64,000 nucleotides of DNA from Mansonella perstans (Eukaryota; Nematoda; Chromadorea; Rhabditida; Onchocercidae), in contig JBAMDO010000026.1 of the NCBI GenBank assembly GCA_037074765.1, positions 306,294 to 370,293 of the forward strand, given 5' to 3'. Positions 53,501-64,000 of this stretch are shown piece after piece. The position numbers and the translations under genes are program-made. Each line of letters opens with the position of its first letter. Positions within the stretch are counted from its first letter, which is position 1. Under the pieces are notes generated by a model, which was not told where the DNA came from, did no database searches, and saw only the letters and a list, made by a program, of their open reading frames with translations.

Positions 53501-56500
53501 TTCTGATGATCGTTGTCAACTTTGCTGCTACGACTTTAATGTGGTAAGTATTTGATGTGCAACTATTTTCAGTTTCATCCTAAATAATCGGGAAATGCCA
53601 TATTCGGTAATTTTTTTATTGAAAAAAAAATAATTTTAACTGACTTAAAATTAAGAAACGGAAAGAAATTTTAAAAACTTACAGTCACTCTTGTTAACCA
53701 TAAGTCTAATCTTAAATTCAAAGCTTATGAAAGAAACACAAACTGTGCATCTTGCTTTTGTCATTTTATAAATTTTTTCAATGAGTTGACACTGAGAAAA
53801 TGGCTTGTAGAAATTATATTTATATTTCAATTTCTATTATTTGGCAAATATTCACTGAAAGCCTGACGGAAATGAAGATGTTTCATTAATGTACTTATAA
53901 TAACTATATCAATTCATCACAAGGAAGAGATCTTCTTTAGCTAATTTACATTGAAATATTCAAATGTTTGCTTTATTCAAATACCTAAATTAAAACAAGT
54001 ATTACCTTAACTCATGACTCGGATTCATATTAATAATAAAGCAAAATGATCCCGCTGAAAGCGGGTGTGCCATAGTATTAGGTCGAATGGGAGGACAGCA
54101 TATTTCTCTAATTTCTGCAACCCAATAACTTTCAATTTTTAAAAAAAAAATCTACGAATTCGATCTACCAAAATATAAAAATACGGAATTATTCCTTGGG
54201 TGAAAGCAGAAGATATGAGTCTAATCGAGAATGAGCAGAAGATACGAGAATGATTCTAAATAATTCTTTCGAGAATTCTCGAAAGAATGATTTTATTCGA
54301 GAATGATTCTATATGAATTTGAAAAGTAAAAAAAAAGGAAAATTTTGCTGAAAAATTTTAATTTAAGTAACATTTATTGCAGAAACCTGCATCAAGACGT
54401 TGTCAAAATGCATATCGTCGATTTAATTTAGCATCAACTCATAATAGGCCTATCTGGCGTGTAGGCCTAGATTGTGCCGGTGGCAAAAAATGTAATCGCT
54501 ACGGTGTCTGTCGTGGTCTTTCTTTGCAACCAACACTTTGTTTAACACTGTTTTCAATGCTATTTTCTGTATGCTGCCTTATATTCTGATGTTGATGGTG
54601 GTGAAGATGCTTATAACAAGATAATTACAATGATTAAGATGATAATAATAGCAATGATGATGATGAGTGATTATTTTATTGCGGACTTTTTTTTACTTGA
54701 ATTTTAGTACTTTATTTTTATCAACTTTTTCGCTTACTTTCTCTCTTATTAGCAATGATCTCTTTTCAATCAATTCCCATGAGGAAATTCAAGCTGTAAA
54801 AACACTGAAGACCCAAAGGAGGAGAGAAAATGAAATGAATGCTGCCAATCAAATTGTCATACTATAGTAAAATGAATTTTTCATCTATGGCTTGAATACA
54901 TTTTTAGTAAAAATCACGATTTGTTTCCAAGCAAAAGTTTTATCGAAGGTCATTTAAATCAAAATCAAAATAAGCTTTATATTCCATAAGGATTAAGGAT
55001 TAACAGGGCTAAAATTTTGAAGGCTAACCTTTGTCCAGATGACTACTGGTTTCGGTGTACCAGTTACCGAACAGTCCAACAGTAATGGCCTTCCAACAAT
55101 GATTGATGGATTTAAATTGGTCATATCCAAAAAGCGAGGTGGTTCTGAAATGAACGAGAAGTTGAAAAAAAATTTCCAAAAATTCTGGAAAAAAAACAGT
55201 TAATAATGCAATTCTTATTACTGAGAATTTTCAACAACAAATTGTGCAAAAAATAAAAATAATTCATTTAACCAACATGACAAATTTCTCGTACACCTTT
55301 AATCCTGTTATTCCAAAGCAAAATATCGTCCAAATCATCAATTTGTTTTCCTGCCTAATCATTCAAAATCTTAAATTGTTTTCCTCCAATGATTTCTCAC
55401 GTAGCTTCTTTGCAATGAAAGCTTTTCATACATTTTTATACTCTCCTTGTCATATCAGGTTTAATAATAGCTCTCAATTAACTAATACAGTATCGTTGAA
55501 TAATGTTTTCAAGAGTAGTGAAAAACTGCGAAATTTGAGGATTAAATTTTTATGATACCATGTACAATAAGCTCGTATGTTTTCCTTGCTTCTCCTGCTT
55601 CATTTTGAACCACACAAACATAGCTACCTGAATCACTTAAACGCGCATTTCGAATTTCAATACGTCGATCATCCACCTAATAAAACAAATATTTAGATAC
55701 AAATTAAAAGAAAACAAATTAATTTTTAAGCCAGTAGTTAATTATAGACAAATATTTTGCTAGAAATACTTGCGAAATATAATTTTATTTCTTGACCTGA
55801 ATATAACATTATTTGAATTACAGCCTTCCTAGACTCAAAAATATTCTTAATCATAATCCAATCAAATTTATGAACACATGCCAGAACATTTGGATTAATT
55901 TGTCCGTTTCCCACTTCTTGTCCATCAATAATCCATTTTGTTGCCAATTGTCCAGAACCACTAAGTACTTTGCATGTTAGGATGACGAATTCCCCGACTA
56001 TTACCTCCAATTCCCGGATCCCATTGTCAAGGACTGGTGGAGCTAAAGTCAAATAAAATGATTATGTTCAAACGATCAATAATAAGTTTCGCTAAAAAAT
56101 AATTCCATACTTTTTTTTACGCCATTTTCGCGCTAGTGTTTGTATGAAATGAAAAAGAAGGTAAGATAAATTCATTTCTATGTATAAATGAAATAAAATC
56201 CTTAGCTTCCAAAACTCTAAAGTAATTGCAAAGCCAGTCTTAAAATTCAAGAAAATAATAACTGAATATGGGCCAAATTTAGGTAATATTTTAGAAAAAA
56301 GTTCACCAGTAAGTTTGATGATAAAATCACGACTTGCTCGACCAACTTTATTTGTTGCTGCACAAGTATAGCGTCCATCCAAACCTTCACGTGATGCGTT
56401 TATCCATACTGTTTGATTATTATTGAGAAATATTGAATCGTGATCCGGTTTAATCAAATGATTATTTCTGGTCCATATGATCTTAAATGATTTAGCAAAA

Positions 56501-59500
56501 ATCTTTGGGCCGAAGGCAGAAAAGCAATAAAACTCAAAACAGTTGGATTGCTTCAAACTATTTACGAAATGCTAAGACTCTTTAACACTTTAGACCTTTA
56601 GAATAAAGGACCTAACAGATCCAAAAAAAAGAGAAAAGAGGTAAGCCTAATTAGATACAAACACTTTAAAAGACCAATGGAATTAAAAAAGTAGTAGTGT
56701 TCAGAAAATTTAGTGCAAGGAAAAGTTTGAGCAGTAATTCAATCAAATAAAAGTCCTAAATTTTGAGAAGCAGCAAACCTTAGCTTCCGGAACAGCTTGA
56801 ACTACGCATTCTACGGCAAAGCCAGTCCCGGGTATTATAGTCTGCAACGGTGGTGATGAAGAGGTCTCGCTGATGGTTGGCGGAACTGAAATTTCAAAAC
56901 CCAAGTGAATTTCAGTAAATCTGGAGAATTTAGTGAAAATACACAGAATTATGAAAAATTGGTCTCTCATAAAACTTGCACTTTCTTTTTAATTTTGTTG
57001 CAAAAATCTCATGAATTCAAAATTCATTGAAAACTTACCCAAAACATGCAAATCGTATATTTTCTTAGTATTATCCGCAGCATTCCGTGCAACACAAACG
57101 TATCGAGCAGTATCCGAGACTTGCGCTGACAGAATATGCAAGATTCGTCCGCGAGAAGAAACCTATTGAAGAAATTTCCTTAACAGAATTTTCTCTTTCA
57201 TTTCACAATCTTTCTAAAATACGAATAAATTAATAGTTTAATTTACATAATTTAAAAGTGTTTCTAAGCAAACCAACCTGAAGGTAACCGGTCGGAGAAT
57301 GCAATTCTCCTGCAAAATCGAGAACTTTTCCGTCACGTAACCACTCAATATCAATTGGTTCAGTGCCCGAGACATCACAAAACAAATCTTTTGCCTCATT
57401 GACAAACACTACAACCGTTTCATGCTTATCACCAGCTATTACCGGACCTTCTGAATATATAATATCATTTTATCATTTCACAATTTTCAGAAACTATTGC
57501 CATCTGATGCTTTTAAATTATTACACTATTGCTAATTGTTTAACGGATGCAATGCTAAATCACATGCATATATGTTAGTACCAACTTACTGATGACTTGT
57601 AGATAGGTTTCTAAATCGGCTAGACCAATATCGTTCGTTGCTATGCAAGTATACCTGAAAATATTCCTATAAGAAGCGAATAAACGAAAAACTGCCATCT
57701 AAATCAAAAGTGGAGGTTACATCGATCCGATTACTTTTCATTTCCATTCCATTTAGCACATTATGTAAAATATTCCTTCCATTTCTTTATTTTTATATTC
57801 TTTTTCGACTTTTGCTTTCACAGTTTTTAAAAGTGCATAGCCAACATTTTCACTAATATTCATGTCCAGAAAAGACGTGTTTTCATTGATTTAAAGGAAA
57901 ATAATTCTATGGGTTTTGGAAAAACGATTGAATTAATAATTATACCTTGCTTCATCATATGCAGAAACATCGCTTATTTCAAGCTGTCGTCCACCATTCA
58001 AAAAAGCATGACGAATATTGGCCTCCAATGGCTGTCCATTTTTGAGCCATGCAATGGATGGTTCAGGACTACCGAATACTGGACAGTTAATAACTGCTAC
58101 ACGACCTTCGTTTACTTGCACACGATGCAGAATATTTGGTTCTTCAATCGTTGGAGCTTCTAAATTCAGAATATTTTGTCAAGAGAGCGTTTCAAGCAAA
58201 ATCTATACATTTCAGGCCGGTCGTTCTGCTTCGACAATAATAAATCAGTTATATCACTTTCTGGATATAAAGAATTGAAAATTGTTGAAATAAGTAAGTG
58301 AAATAGCCGATACTGAATTATATAGAGGATGGTAACTACCGAATGTGAATACAAATATCATCCCTATTTTTTATTTTCTTTATTTTTTAAGAACAGTCAT
58401 ATACCCAACAAATTGACGGCGAAATCTCGTTTCTCCTCACCAGCTGGATTCCGTGCGACACAAGTATAACGACCAACATCATTCTGGAAAGTCATTTTTC
58501 TAAGTTTCAGGTTAATGTGAAAAATATTAACTAAATAAGCAAGCATCAGTCTGAATTCCAAAACTTCTTCCCATAAAGCATCAATATGCCTGGATCTATC
58601 GAGAACTTTCTAGCAATTAGTAGTTTAGAAAAAATAAATATAATTGGTAAAAGGATTTGTCATCTCTTAACACTTAATATCACTGAATTTGTAACTAGCT
58701 CTCAAAACCTTTCTCTTTCCTTTGTTTAGATACATCTGAAACATTTGCTTTTTAAATCCATTCATTCATTCACTTCTCATTCAAGATTCATCATGCCAAA
58801 ATGCACTTTTTACGGACGAACAACAAACCTTTTTCAAATTCAGGAAATGTAATTTCATTCCATTAGCAGACAAGTAAACGTTAGAATCGTGATAAAATGG
58901 CCTGCCAGCTTTTAACCACATCACTGTAGGCATAGGTCGACCATATGCTTGACAGTTAATTGTCAGAGCACTTTGTGATTCACCGCCAATTTCTGAAGGC
59001 ACTCCCTCACGTTTTATTTTTGGTGGTGCTGCAATAAAATGTTGTGTGCTTTACTGTACATCTCAACAGTTCCACGCCAAAAAAAAATCCAAAAATTTCA
59101 GAGGCTAAAGATTAATATGCTTTTTGAATCAAAAAACAAACATTTAGCTAAAAAAGGAAATTTTATTGCAAATTTAAAAACCGAAATCTAAAACCAGGAA
59201 AATCTTGCAAACTGAAACTCAATTCAAACGTAATTTTTTGGTGCAAATGCTACGATCTGATTTTATACAAAAATACCCAAAAGTGGAACTTACTCATAAC
59301 ATATAAAAGAATATCTTGTTCTACCATTCCAGCTTTATTTTTTGCCTCGCATGTGTATCGACCTGAGTTTATTACCTGCAATACCGCAATCGAAGTTTGG
59401 TAGATTTTTTGATGGCTAAATAAAGCATTAAAATAACGAACAGTCTCAGTTCTTTTTTATGGTTATACCTGTTATTAAAGTAAAAATTCCCCAAAATTTT

Positions 59501-62500
59501 GAGAGTAAGCCATTAAGAATACAATGTGCTCATAATTGAAATGATACAATCTGTTACTTATTTTCATTCATATCTTAGGATAAGGCAACTTACTTTTACG
59601 CGTGCGATTTTCAGATCATTGCCTTGCAGATGTCCTGTATCTATTCTTTTCGTAATGTTGGCCTGTGTAAGAAGCTCACCATCCTTAAACCATTCCACTG
59701 CCGGCTCCGGTTTACCGGTTACTGGACAACTTAATGTGACTGCAGTGTTCTCGATTATTGTTCTGCGATTTATATATAATGTAAAATACAAATTTTGGAT
59801 TCGGTGGATATTTTCGATTTTAGCATAATTTAATCGATATTTATTAACATCAGAGAACAAAAATAGTTAGATAATTTTTAGATCAACTGTGAAAACTTCG
59901 TTAGCGCGAAGCAATGTGTTAAGCAGTTTATATTCAAAACTTATTTGAAGTTTTCCAATGAATTTTTTTGGAAAAGGTTACACTGAAGGCTACACCTGTT
60001 CTTGTCCTTATCTAGAATTAGTATTTCCGGTGGAAGTAGAACATTTAACTCATAGTCAACTCGTGATTCACCAGCATCATTCCTGACACGACAACTGTAG
60101 CTTCCCTCATCACGTAGATCAGCTCTTAATAATTAAAGCATAGAGTTCCAGAAAAACAAGATATCATACATATCACTGAAAGTAAGATATATTCATGAAA
60201 TAAATAAGGTAAAGCACCCAAGGATCGGTATTCGCATAAGACTATAAAGGGAGATTGAGTTTGTCAAACGTCTCTAAGAAGTCTCTGTCAACATTATTCG
60301 CTCAATTTATTGAATTAAGAAGAGACACTTCCATAACCTTAACGACTACTCGTTGATCAAATTATAGCATTTTAACAGTTTTCAAAATGTTTTAAAAATT
60401 ACCGATTAATATGAAGTTTACGACTCAGGTGGGATATTGCATATTTCCGTCCATCAATTTTTAGTGGCTGGTTATCTTTTAACCTAAAATTATCAAGATT
60501 ACAAAGAGAGTATGATCAACTTTACGTGTTAATTTTATCCGGTGAAAAGGTTAATGATAACCTGATCGCATGTCTTTCGCGTATGATAAATTTGAGCAAG
60601 TAGGAAAAATCCATAGCTACGACAAATGAAATTCCCGATTTTTCTTGATTAGTAAAATATCGCTGCCTCAATTTTATTTGATAAAGTTGCAGTTATTCTG
60701 GGACTTATTTCAATCAAATAACTCAATCAAGTAAATAAAGTTATGGGAAATTGTCGAAAATGACAATAAGAAATAGAATTTATAGAATTCAACATACCAA
60801 CTGACTTCGCCGGAGAATCTTTTGTCAATGATCGGACAATGGATTACAACCGAATCGTTCCATATCGCTTCAGTTATTTTCTTCACTCCCTCAGCAATTG
60901 TTGGACGAGCTAAACGAATTATCCTGTCTTTTACAAATTAAACAAAACAAAAATTAAATTTCATTGTAAAGGGAGAATTGTTCATTTTTTCATTATTAAA
61001 TATTAAAAATTAAGGTTGGAATAACATAACACAACAATCTTAGCATGCTCTCGTTTTCTAATCAAATGATGCCATAAAATATTTCATAGACATCTATTTC
61101 CATTTTCTGCTTACTTATGACATCCACATCGAAACCTATTTCTGCTTGGCCAACTTTATTACGCGCTAAACACACGTAAGATCCACGATGTTCTACACCA
61201 GCCCGAGAAATTTTAAGTTGTTGTTCTTGTGAAAGCGCATGTACTGAAGTGAGTTCTAGAGCTGGCTTACCATCCTAAAAAATTTCACATACCAAATAAA
61301 CAAAAGTATCAGAAGTATTTAAAGGTCATATGAACAGAACAAAAATAACTCAAATTACTCTTTTCCTTACAAGTGATTCACGAAGAAATCACTTGTGCTC
61401 TTTTAGCCTATTTAATAATGAACCGGGAAATTGCTCCTAACCTTACTCCAAGTAATTGTTGGATATGGCTCGCCTTCAACTTCACATGGTAAAACCAAAG
61501 AGTTATTTTCAATCACTTTATATGGCCCACCTCTACCAATAATCGTCGGTGGTGCTGCAAAATTTTTTTAATCATGAAAGTATTTGAAAAAAAAAACAAT
61601 GACAGAATTGTTGAACTGTTGATGCGACAAATTGTTGATAAGACCCAAATTGCATTAGCATCTCATTGGTAAAGCCTTTTTTCCAACAAATTTTGCTAAT
61701 TTTCAATTCATGAATCATTCAGTACTTTCATAATGCTACAAAATTAATTTACCGATCACTGATAATTTGTAATTTTTGCTTGCTTCCCCAGCTTTATTGC
61801 GTGCCACGCAACTATACGTTGCTTGATCATCCAATTGAACGTTAGAAATAATGAATTGTCGCCCACCATTTAAAATCTTAAAGAAATTAATTCGAAAATC
61901 TCAGTAATATTAGAAAACTCTAAAATGGAAACAAAAAAAGAATGAACGGACTGCCTGGAGTACCACTAGCCAAAAACGTCTATTATTTCTTAATTGGTAT
62001 CTAATCACTTGCTTTAATATCTCGTATGTATCTGTGATATTAAAACATTAATGACAAGTTACAGATAATGATTACCTGTATATCATTGCTGTAACCAGGA
62101 ACTAGAGGGATAGAATTTTTAGTCCACGAGATATTGGCGTCAGAAATGGCCGCTAATGGACATTCGAAGCTTATTGGCCGATGTGCAAGTGTTTCGATCA
62201 ACGCTGTTACATTAGCATTTTCCAGTTCTACATAAAATGCAATTATATTTGATACGAAAATTTTTAACGATAGTTATACGGAAATGGACTTACCAGGTTT
62301 CATGATAACGCGCACATTGAATGTCTTTTCAGCACGACCAGCTTTGTTCATGATCTCGCAGCGGTAACTTCCAGCACTTTCAGAACTCACTGATGGTACT
62401 AGTGCAGTTCTTTTTTCGTTCAAAAGCTATGAAGAAAATATTAGCCATCGATAAGAAAAGATTAATAAAATATTAAGAACTTTCAAGTTTTAACCTCATT

Positions 62501-63769
62501 GCTTTATTTTCTAAATGACTTTTTCAAATAAAACTGATTAACTCACTTGTCTTCTATTTCATCATGTTAAATTCTTACTCATTGATGGAGTACATGTCAC
62601 TTGCAAATGAATCTAAAAACCAAGCGTATGGTATAATCCGCTTACCTGTACATTATCTCCAACATCAGTACCATCTTTAAACCAATATATATCCGGAATA
62701 GGATATCCTTCGAAATCACATTCAAGTTCAAGAGATTCATCTTCTGCAATCGAAATATACTCGACAGCTTTGCCGATAATACTTGGAGGGACTGAAAAAG
62801 AATTGTCACTTGAAATATTTCTTCGGCAATTGATTTGCCACAAAAATCGAATGATTAAGTTCATATTTTAATTTTGCCAAAGACTGATATTCAAACATCT
62901 ACCGATAACTGCAATATCAAATTCTCGTGTTGCTTGACCGGCTGAATTTTGTGCCACGCAGGTATACGTCCCCTCATCTTCTTTTTGGATACTTATCATT
63001 ACCAGTTGAGTTTTATCTAACGATATTTGCATATTTGCATCATCCGACTAAAAGAATATGAGAACAGAAATATTCCCCGAAACTTTGTTCTAGTACCAAA
63101 TGAAAGTTTGAATTGGTTACATAATACAATACTCAATTATAGTTATTGTTCTAAATGTTCATTCAGGTATTTCTCTCTTATTACTACGTAACATTTTGTA
63201 ACTTTAAGGGAAATAAGCCAGCATGATTATGAAACGAATCAATAAAAGGACAAACTGAAAATTTAGTTGGCAATTCAAAATAGAATCTCAATGAAGCTGA
63301 AAGTGTTAGAAAGTTAAAATTGTAATTAAAAGTGTAAAATGGTAATCAAATTTAGGCATCAGCCATCCCATCCATACTTTCATTATTTAAATTCCTGATA
63401 ATTAGAAAGAAAATGTACAAACCGTTATTGGGCGTCCATTTTTAAACCATTCTATATCCATAACATTAACTGGTGTAGACAGAAGACATTCCAATGTTAT
63501 TGCATCTCCTTGGGTAACCTCAATCGGTGCACTATCACCAGTATCGATCATTAATGGAGGAGCTATAACCTGCAGTAAACGAGAATGAATTAATCAAAAA
63601 TCGCAAATTATTATGAGGAAGCAAAGTTTTTCCCTCTGTTAAGGAAGACGTGAATAATGCACTTAACTAAGTGCGAATACGAATAGAAACTAACGAAAAA
63701 TCTAGGTATACCTGAACCAGAAATTCACGTGATATACTGCCAGCCTTATTGCTTGCAATACATGAGTAT
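14540..63769 (-). CDS. him-4: Hemicentin (HIM-4), C-terminal 3,622 residues
   Basis: A secreted extracellular-matrix giant that assembles into line-shaped tracks linking adjacent basement membranes, anchoring cells and supporting germline and hemidesmosome-like structures in nematodes. I traced 79 exons; every phase joins, without an internal stop, for 3,622 codons to the TAA at 14540-14542. The modular order from the N-terminal side is: a partial Ig and about 32 complete I-set Ig domains (a Cys in strand B, a Trp in strand C, then DxGxYxCxAxNxxG); a G2F domain; EGF-like modules starting D-I-(D/N)-E-C; and a fibulin-type C-terminal module ending [13 protein letters not shown]. elegans HIM-4 has 48 Ig domains, so the VWA domain and some 15 Ig domains should lie beyond the window. 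Most Ig domains are split by an intron after strand C or C', and domain junctions are mostly phase 1. One intron of 15.4 kb hosts an antisense gene. A duplicated splice donor lies at 36299-36382. The block entries give exon coordinates. Confidence 0.95.
15413..17303 (-). other. Hemicentin EGF-like modules
   Basis: Exons 17106-17303, 16926-17009, 16453-16569, 16273-16371, 15878-15991 and 15413-15527. Five modules open with a calcium-binding signature: [63 protein letters not shown] and [16 protein letters not shown]. The exon 16273-16371 is different. It encodes [20 protein letters not shown] and then [12 protein letters not shown], so it has only the last two cysteines of an EGF fold and acts as a linker or a degenerate module. 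Nearly all these exons are phase 1-1, so individual modules could be skipped without breaking the frame. Confidence 0.92.
17478..18964 (-). other. Hemicentin G2F (nidogen-like) domain
   Basis: Exons 18821-18964, 18341-18573, 17966-18081 and 17478-17665. The domain starts [18 protein letters not shown], contains [20 protein letters not shown] and [20 protein letters not shown], and ends [21 protein letters not shown] short Cys linker, [14 protein letters not shown], then leads into the first EGF module. This beta-barrel domain is known from nidogens and hemicentins and sits between the last Ig and first EGF domain, as here. Confidence 0.92.
19219..26612 (-). other. Hemicentin Ig domains, C-terminal third
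   Basis: Exons in coding order: 26433-26612, 26174-26278, 25911-26054, 25478-25609, 25269-25380, 25061-25133, 24712-24808, 24399-24556, 24125-24230, 23886-24044, 23507-23623, 23251-23363, 22714-22873, 22336-22470, 22077-22217, 21855-21976, 21593-21737, 21207-21343, 20871-21025, 20470-20677, 20077-20244, 19524-19760, 19219-19333. They encode 11 Ig domains. Between the eighth and ninth is a non-Ig segment of about 80 residues (21343 to about 20930). The last two Ig domains are more divergent than the rest; for example one reads [18 protein letters not shown]. The exon 25061-25133 adds a short extra intron inside an Ig domain. Confidence 0.9.
26613..28544. other. 1.9-kb hemicentin intron
   Basis: Intron between Ig-encoding exons 28545-28668 and 26433-26612, with phase 1 preserved across it. 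Most of it is A+T-rich and unremarkable. The exception is a plus-strand open frame at 27844-28107, described in the findings. Confidence 0.85.
30929..33444. other. 2.5-kb hemicentin intron
   Basis: Intron between exons 33445-33614 and 30765-30928. It contains a short terminal-inverted-repeat element (31953-32116) and otherwise A+T-rich sequence. The short open frames on both strands lack splice or domain support. Confidence 0.85.
31953..32116. mobile_element. MITE-like terminal inverted repeat element
   Basis: A 31-base arm at 31953-31983 (starting ctaatttatgtttcg) is the reverse complement of 32086-32116 with one mismatch. The arms enclose 102 bases without coding capacity, 164 bases overall. 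Long near-perfect terminal inverted repeats around a short non-coding core fit a miniature inverted-repeat transposable element. I could not see a clear target-site duplication, so a simple hairpin-forming sequence is not excluded. Confidence 0.5.
34584..34600. repeat. (TC)n microsatellite
   Basis: An uninterrupted run of tc dinucleotides within a hemicentin intron. Confidence 0.9.
36299..36382 (-). repeat. 42-bp tandem duplication of a splice donor
   Basis: Two identical 42-base copies, 36299-36340 and 36341-36382. On the minus strand each copy carries the end of a hemicentin exon (TCATCTCAG) and its gtttct donor, so the exon 36374-36548 has a second possible end at 36332. The unit is a multiple of three and the extra 14 codons are open ([14 protein letters not shown]), so both donors keep the frame. 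Confidence 0.93.
38280..38640. repeat. Atypical block, possible interspersed repeat
   Basis: Inside the hemicentin intron 38069-38892 this block is richer in G+C and in homopolymer runs such as cccccc and gggg than the DNA around it. The minus strand has a short open frame with [20 protein letters not shown]. No terminal repeats or transposase motifs are visible. It may be an inserted repeat or a processed fragment. Confidence 0.25.
43590..43617. repeat. AAAC-type microsatellite
   Basis: A short run of aaac/caaa tetranucleotide units in the large hemicentin intron. Confidence 0.8.
44055..44062 (+). promoter_or_regulatory. CRE-like motif
   Basis: The octamer ttacgtca is a one-base variant of the CREB/ATF palindrome. 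It sits at the start of a roughly 250-base patch (44040-44290) that is more G+C-rich than its surroundings and also holds a ctgataag GATA-type site. The patch is 5.4 kb upstream of the nested gene on the same strand. Regulatory function is inference. Confidence 0.25.
44612..44626. repeat. (AG)n microsatellite
   Basis: A short ag dinucleotide run in the large hemicentin intron, followed by purine-rich sequence. Confidence 0.85.
46770..46783 (+). promoter_or_regulatory. X-box motif (RFX/DAF-19 type)
   Basis: The 14-mer attgctatagcaac fits the nematode X-box consensus RYYNYYWWRRNRAC at every position. X-boxes bind RFX factors (DAF-19 in C. elegans), which drive genes of ciliated sensory neurons, usually within a few hundred bases of the start. 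This one is 2.7 kb upstream of the nested gene and deep inside the hemicentin intron, so the match may be by chance. Confidence 0.35.
49301..49313 (+). promoter_or_regulatory. Possible spliced-leader acceptor of nested gene
   Basis: The string cgctttttttcag is an excellent nematode acceptor, 151 bases upstream of the ATG of the nested gene and preceded by no obvious coding exon. Several short upstream ATGs lie between it and the chosen start. Confidence 0.4.
49465..54589 (+). CDS. Secreted/anchored protein, two ADAM17 MPD-like modules
   Basis: Five exons, 49465-49640, 51379-51510, 52814-52984, 53393-53543 and 54383-54589, join in frame to 278 codons. A signal peptide ([14 protein letters not shown], residues 9-22) is followed by a HHHHH run. 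Two Cys-rich modules come next. The first, from [16 protein letters not shown], has the pattern CxC-x7-C-x2-CC-x6-C. The second, from [18 protein letters not shown], has CxC-x14-C-x2-CC-x10-C. Each ends in a GK(C/K)...C tail ([19 protein letters not shown]). This spacing resembles the membrane-proximal domain of ADAM17/TACE, which has CxC-x6-C-x2-CC-x6-C. The C-terminus ([17 protein letters not shown]) is hydrophobic with no cytoplasmic tail, fitting a GPI signal or tail anchor. There is no metalloprotease HExxH and no disintegrin domain. A regulator or decoy of ADAM-type shedding is speculation. The gene lies antisense inside one hemicentin intron. Confidence 0.8.
50539..50567. repeat. Poly(A) run, 29 bases
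   Basis: An uninterrupted run of A in the first intron of the nested gene. It may be a simple slippage repeat or the tail of an old retroposed copy; no flanking target duplication is obvious. Confidence 0.85.
54263..54288. repeat. 26-bp perfect palindrome
   Basis: The 26 bases centred on GAATTC read identically on both strands. The inner part, ttcgagaattctcgaa, contains two TTCnnGAA units in tandem, the pairing bound by heat-shock factor. Copies of gagaatgattct flank it on both sides (54246 and 54299). It lies in the last intron of the nested gene. Confidence 0.85.
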
Positions 63770-64000
63770 CTAGAAAAATGTTATAAAAACATTAAAATTT
63801 CAATATTCATCGTTTACCATCTCAGTCTGTGAAAAAATTTTCGACACAATGACAGGGATTTATAAGACTTCAAACATTGATCTAAATCTGAATACTGTCG
63901 TTGTTGCCTATGCTAATAGTGCAATCTATTTTTCAAACCGAGATTTCTCAACACTTTAAAAAATTCGCGAAAGCTCTTAATTAAGTTTTAGTTGATTTTT

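Larger units (their letters stand above)
39640..55028. other. 15.4-kb hemicentin intron
   Basis: The exon 55029-55144 ends ...VVIWTK and the exon 39483-39639 begins [10 protein letters not shown], giving one continuous Ig domain, so this whole interval is a single intron. It is about six times longer than the next longest intron in the gene. It contains an antisense protein-coding gene (49465-54589), candidate regulatory motifs near 44.05 and 46.77 kb, microsatellites and a 29-base A run. Between 39.7 and 49.3 kb I see no other gene I would support. Short open frames at 41894-42094 and 48252-48479 lack splice or domain support. Confidence 0.93.

Overview
The window reads as nuclear DNA of a nematode. 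It is about 70% A+T, has many short exons with TTTCAG-type acceptors, shows likely spliced-leader acceptors just upstream of start codons, and carries an almost complete 3' two-thirds of a hemicentin (HIM-4) gene. Most introns are 80-400 bases, longer than usual in Caenorhabditis, which points to a clade III (filarial or spirurid) worm. That placement is inference; the species cannot be named from the sequence alone.

Layout. Bases 1-2433 are mostly intergenic, with a few orphan exon-like pieces. Two plus-strand housekeeping genes follow. The first is a mitoguardin (MIGA/FAM73) gene at 2455-7839, in 14 exons and 581 codons; its first two exons are less certain. The second is a SURF6/Rrp14-type nucleolar ribosome-biogenesis gene at 8426-10600, in 8 exons and 435 codons. 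From 10.6 to 14.5 kb lies a convergent intergenic region holding a 37-bp direct duplication and several coding-looking fragments, possibly a small gene or the remains of one.

From 14540 to the right edge the minus strand is one gene, hemicentin. I traced 79 exons whose phases all join in one frame for 3,622 codons plus a stop. From the N-terminal side they encode one partial and about 32 complete Ig domains, a G2F (nidogen-type) domain, five calcium-binding EGF-like modules and a fibulin-type C-terminal module. The N-terminal VWA domain and further Ig domains must lie beyond 64000.

One hemicentin intron (39640-55028, 15.4 kb) is far larger than the rest. Nested in it, on the opposite strand, is a five-exon gene (49465-54589, 278 codons). 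It predicts a signal peptide, two Cys-rich modules with the spacing of the ADAM17 membrane-proximal domain, and a hydrophobic C-terminus suited to GPI or membrane anchoring. It has no protease or disintegrin domain. This nested gene is the most novel item in the window.

Other items of interest are a 42-bp tandem duplication that copies a hemicentin splice donor in frame, a 164-bp terminal-inverted-repeat element, a perfect X-box (RFX/DAF-19) motif in the giant intron, a 26-bp perfect palindrome, and an 88-codon open stretch in another hemicentin intron. MIGA works in mitochondrial fusion and ER/lipid-droplet contact, SURF6 in rRNA processing, and hemicentin in basement-membrane linkage. I see no functional link among them.
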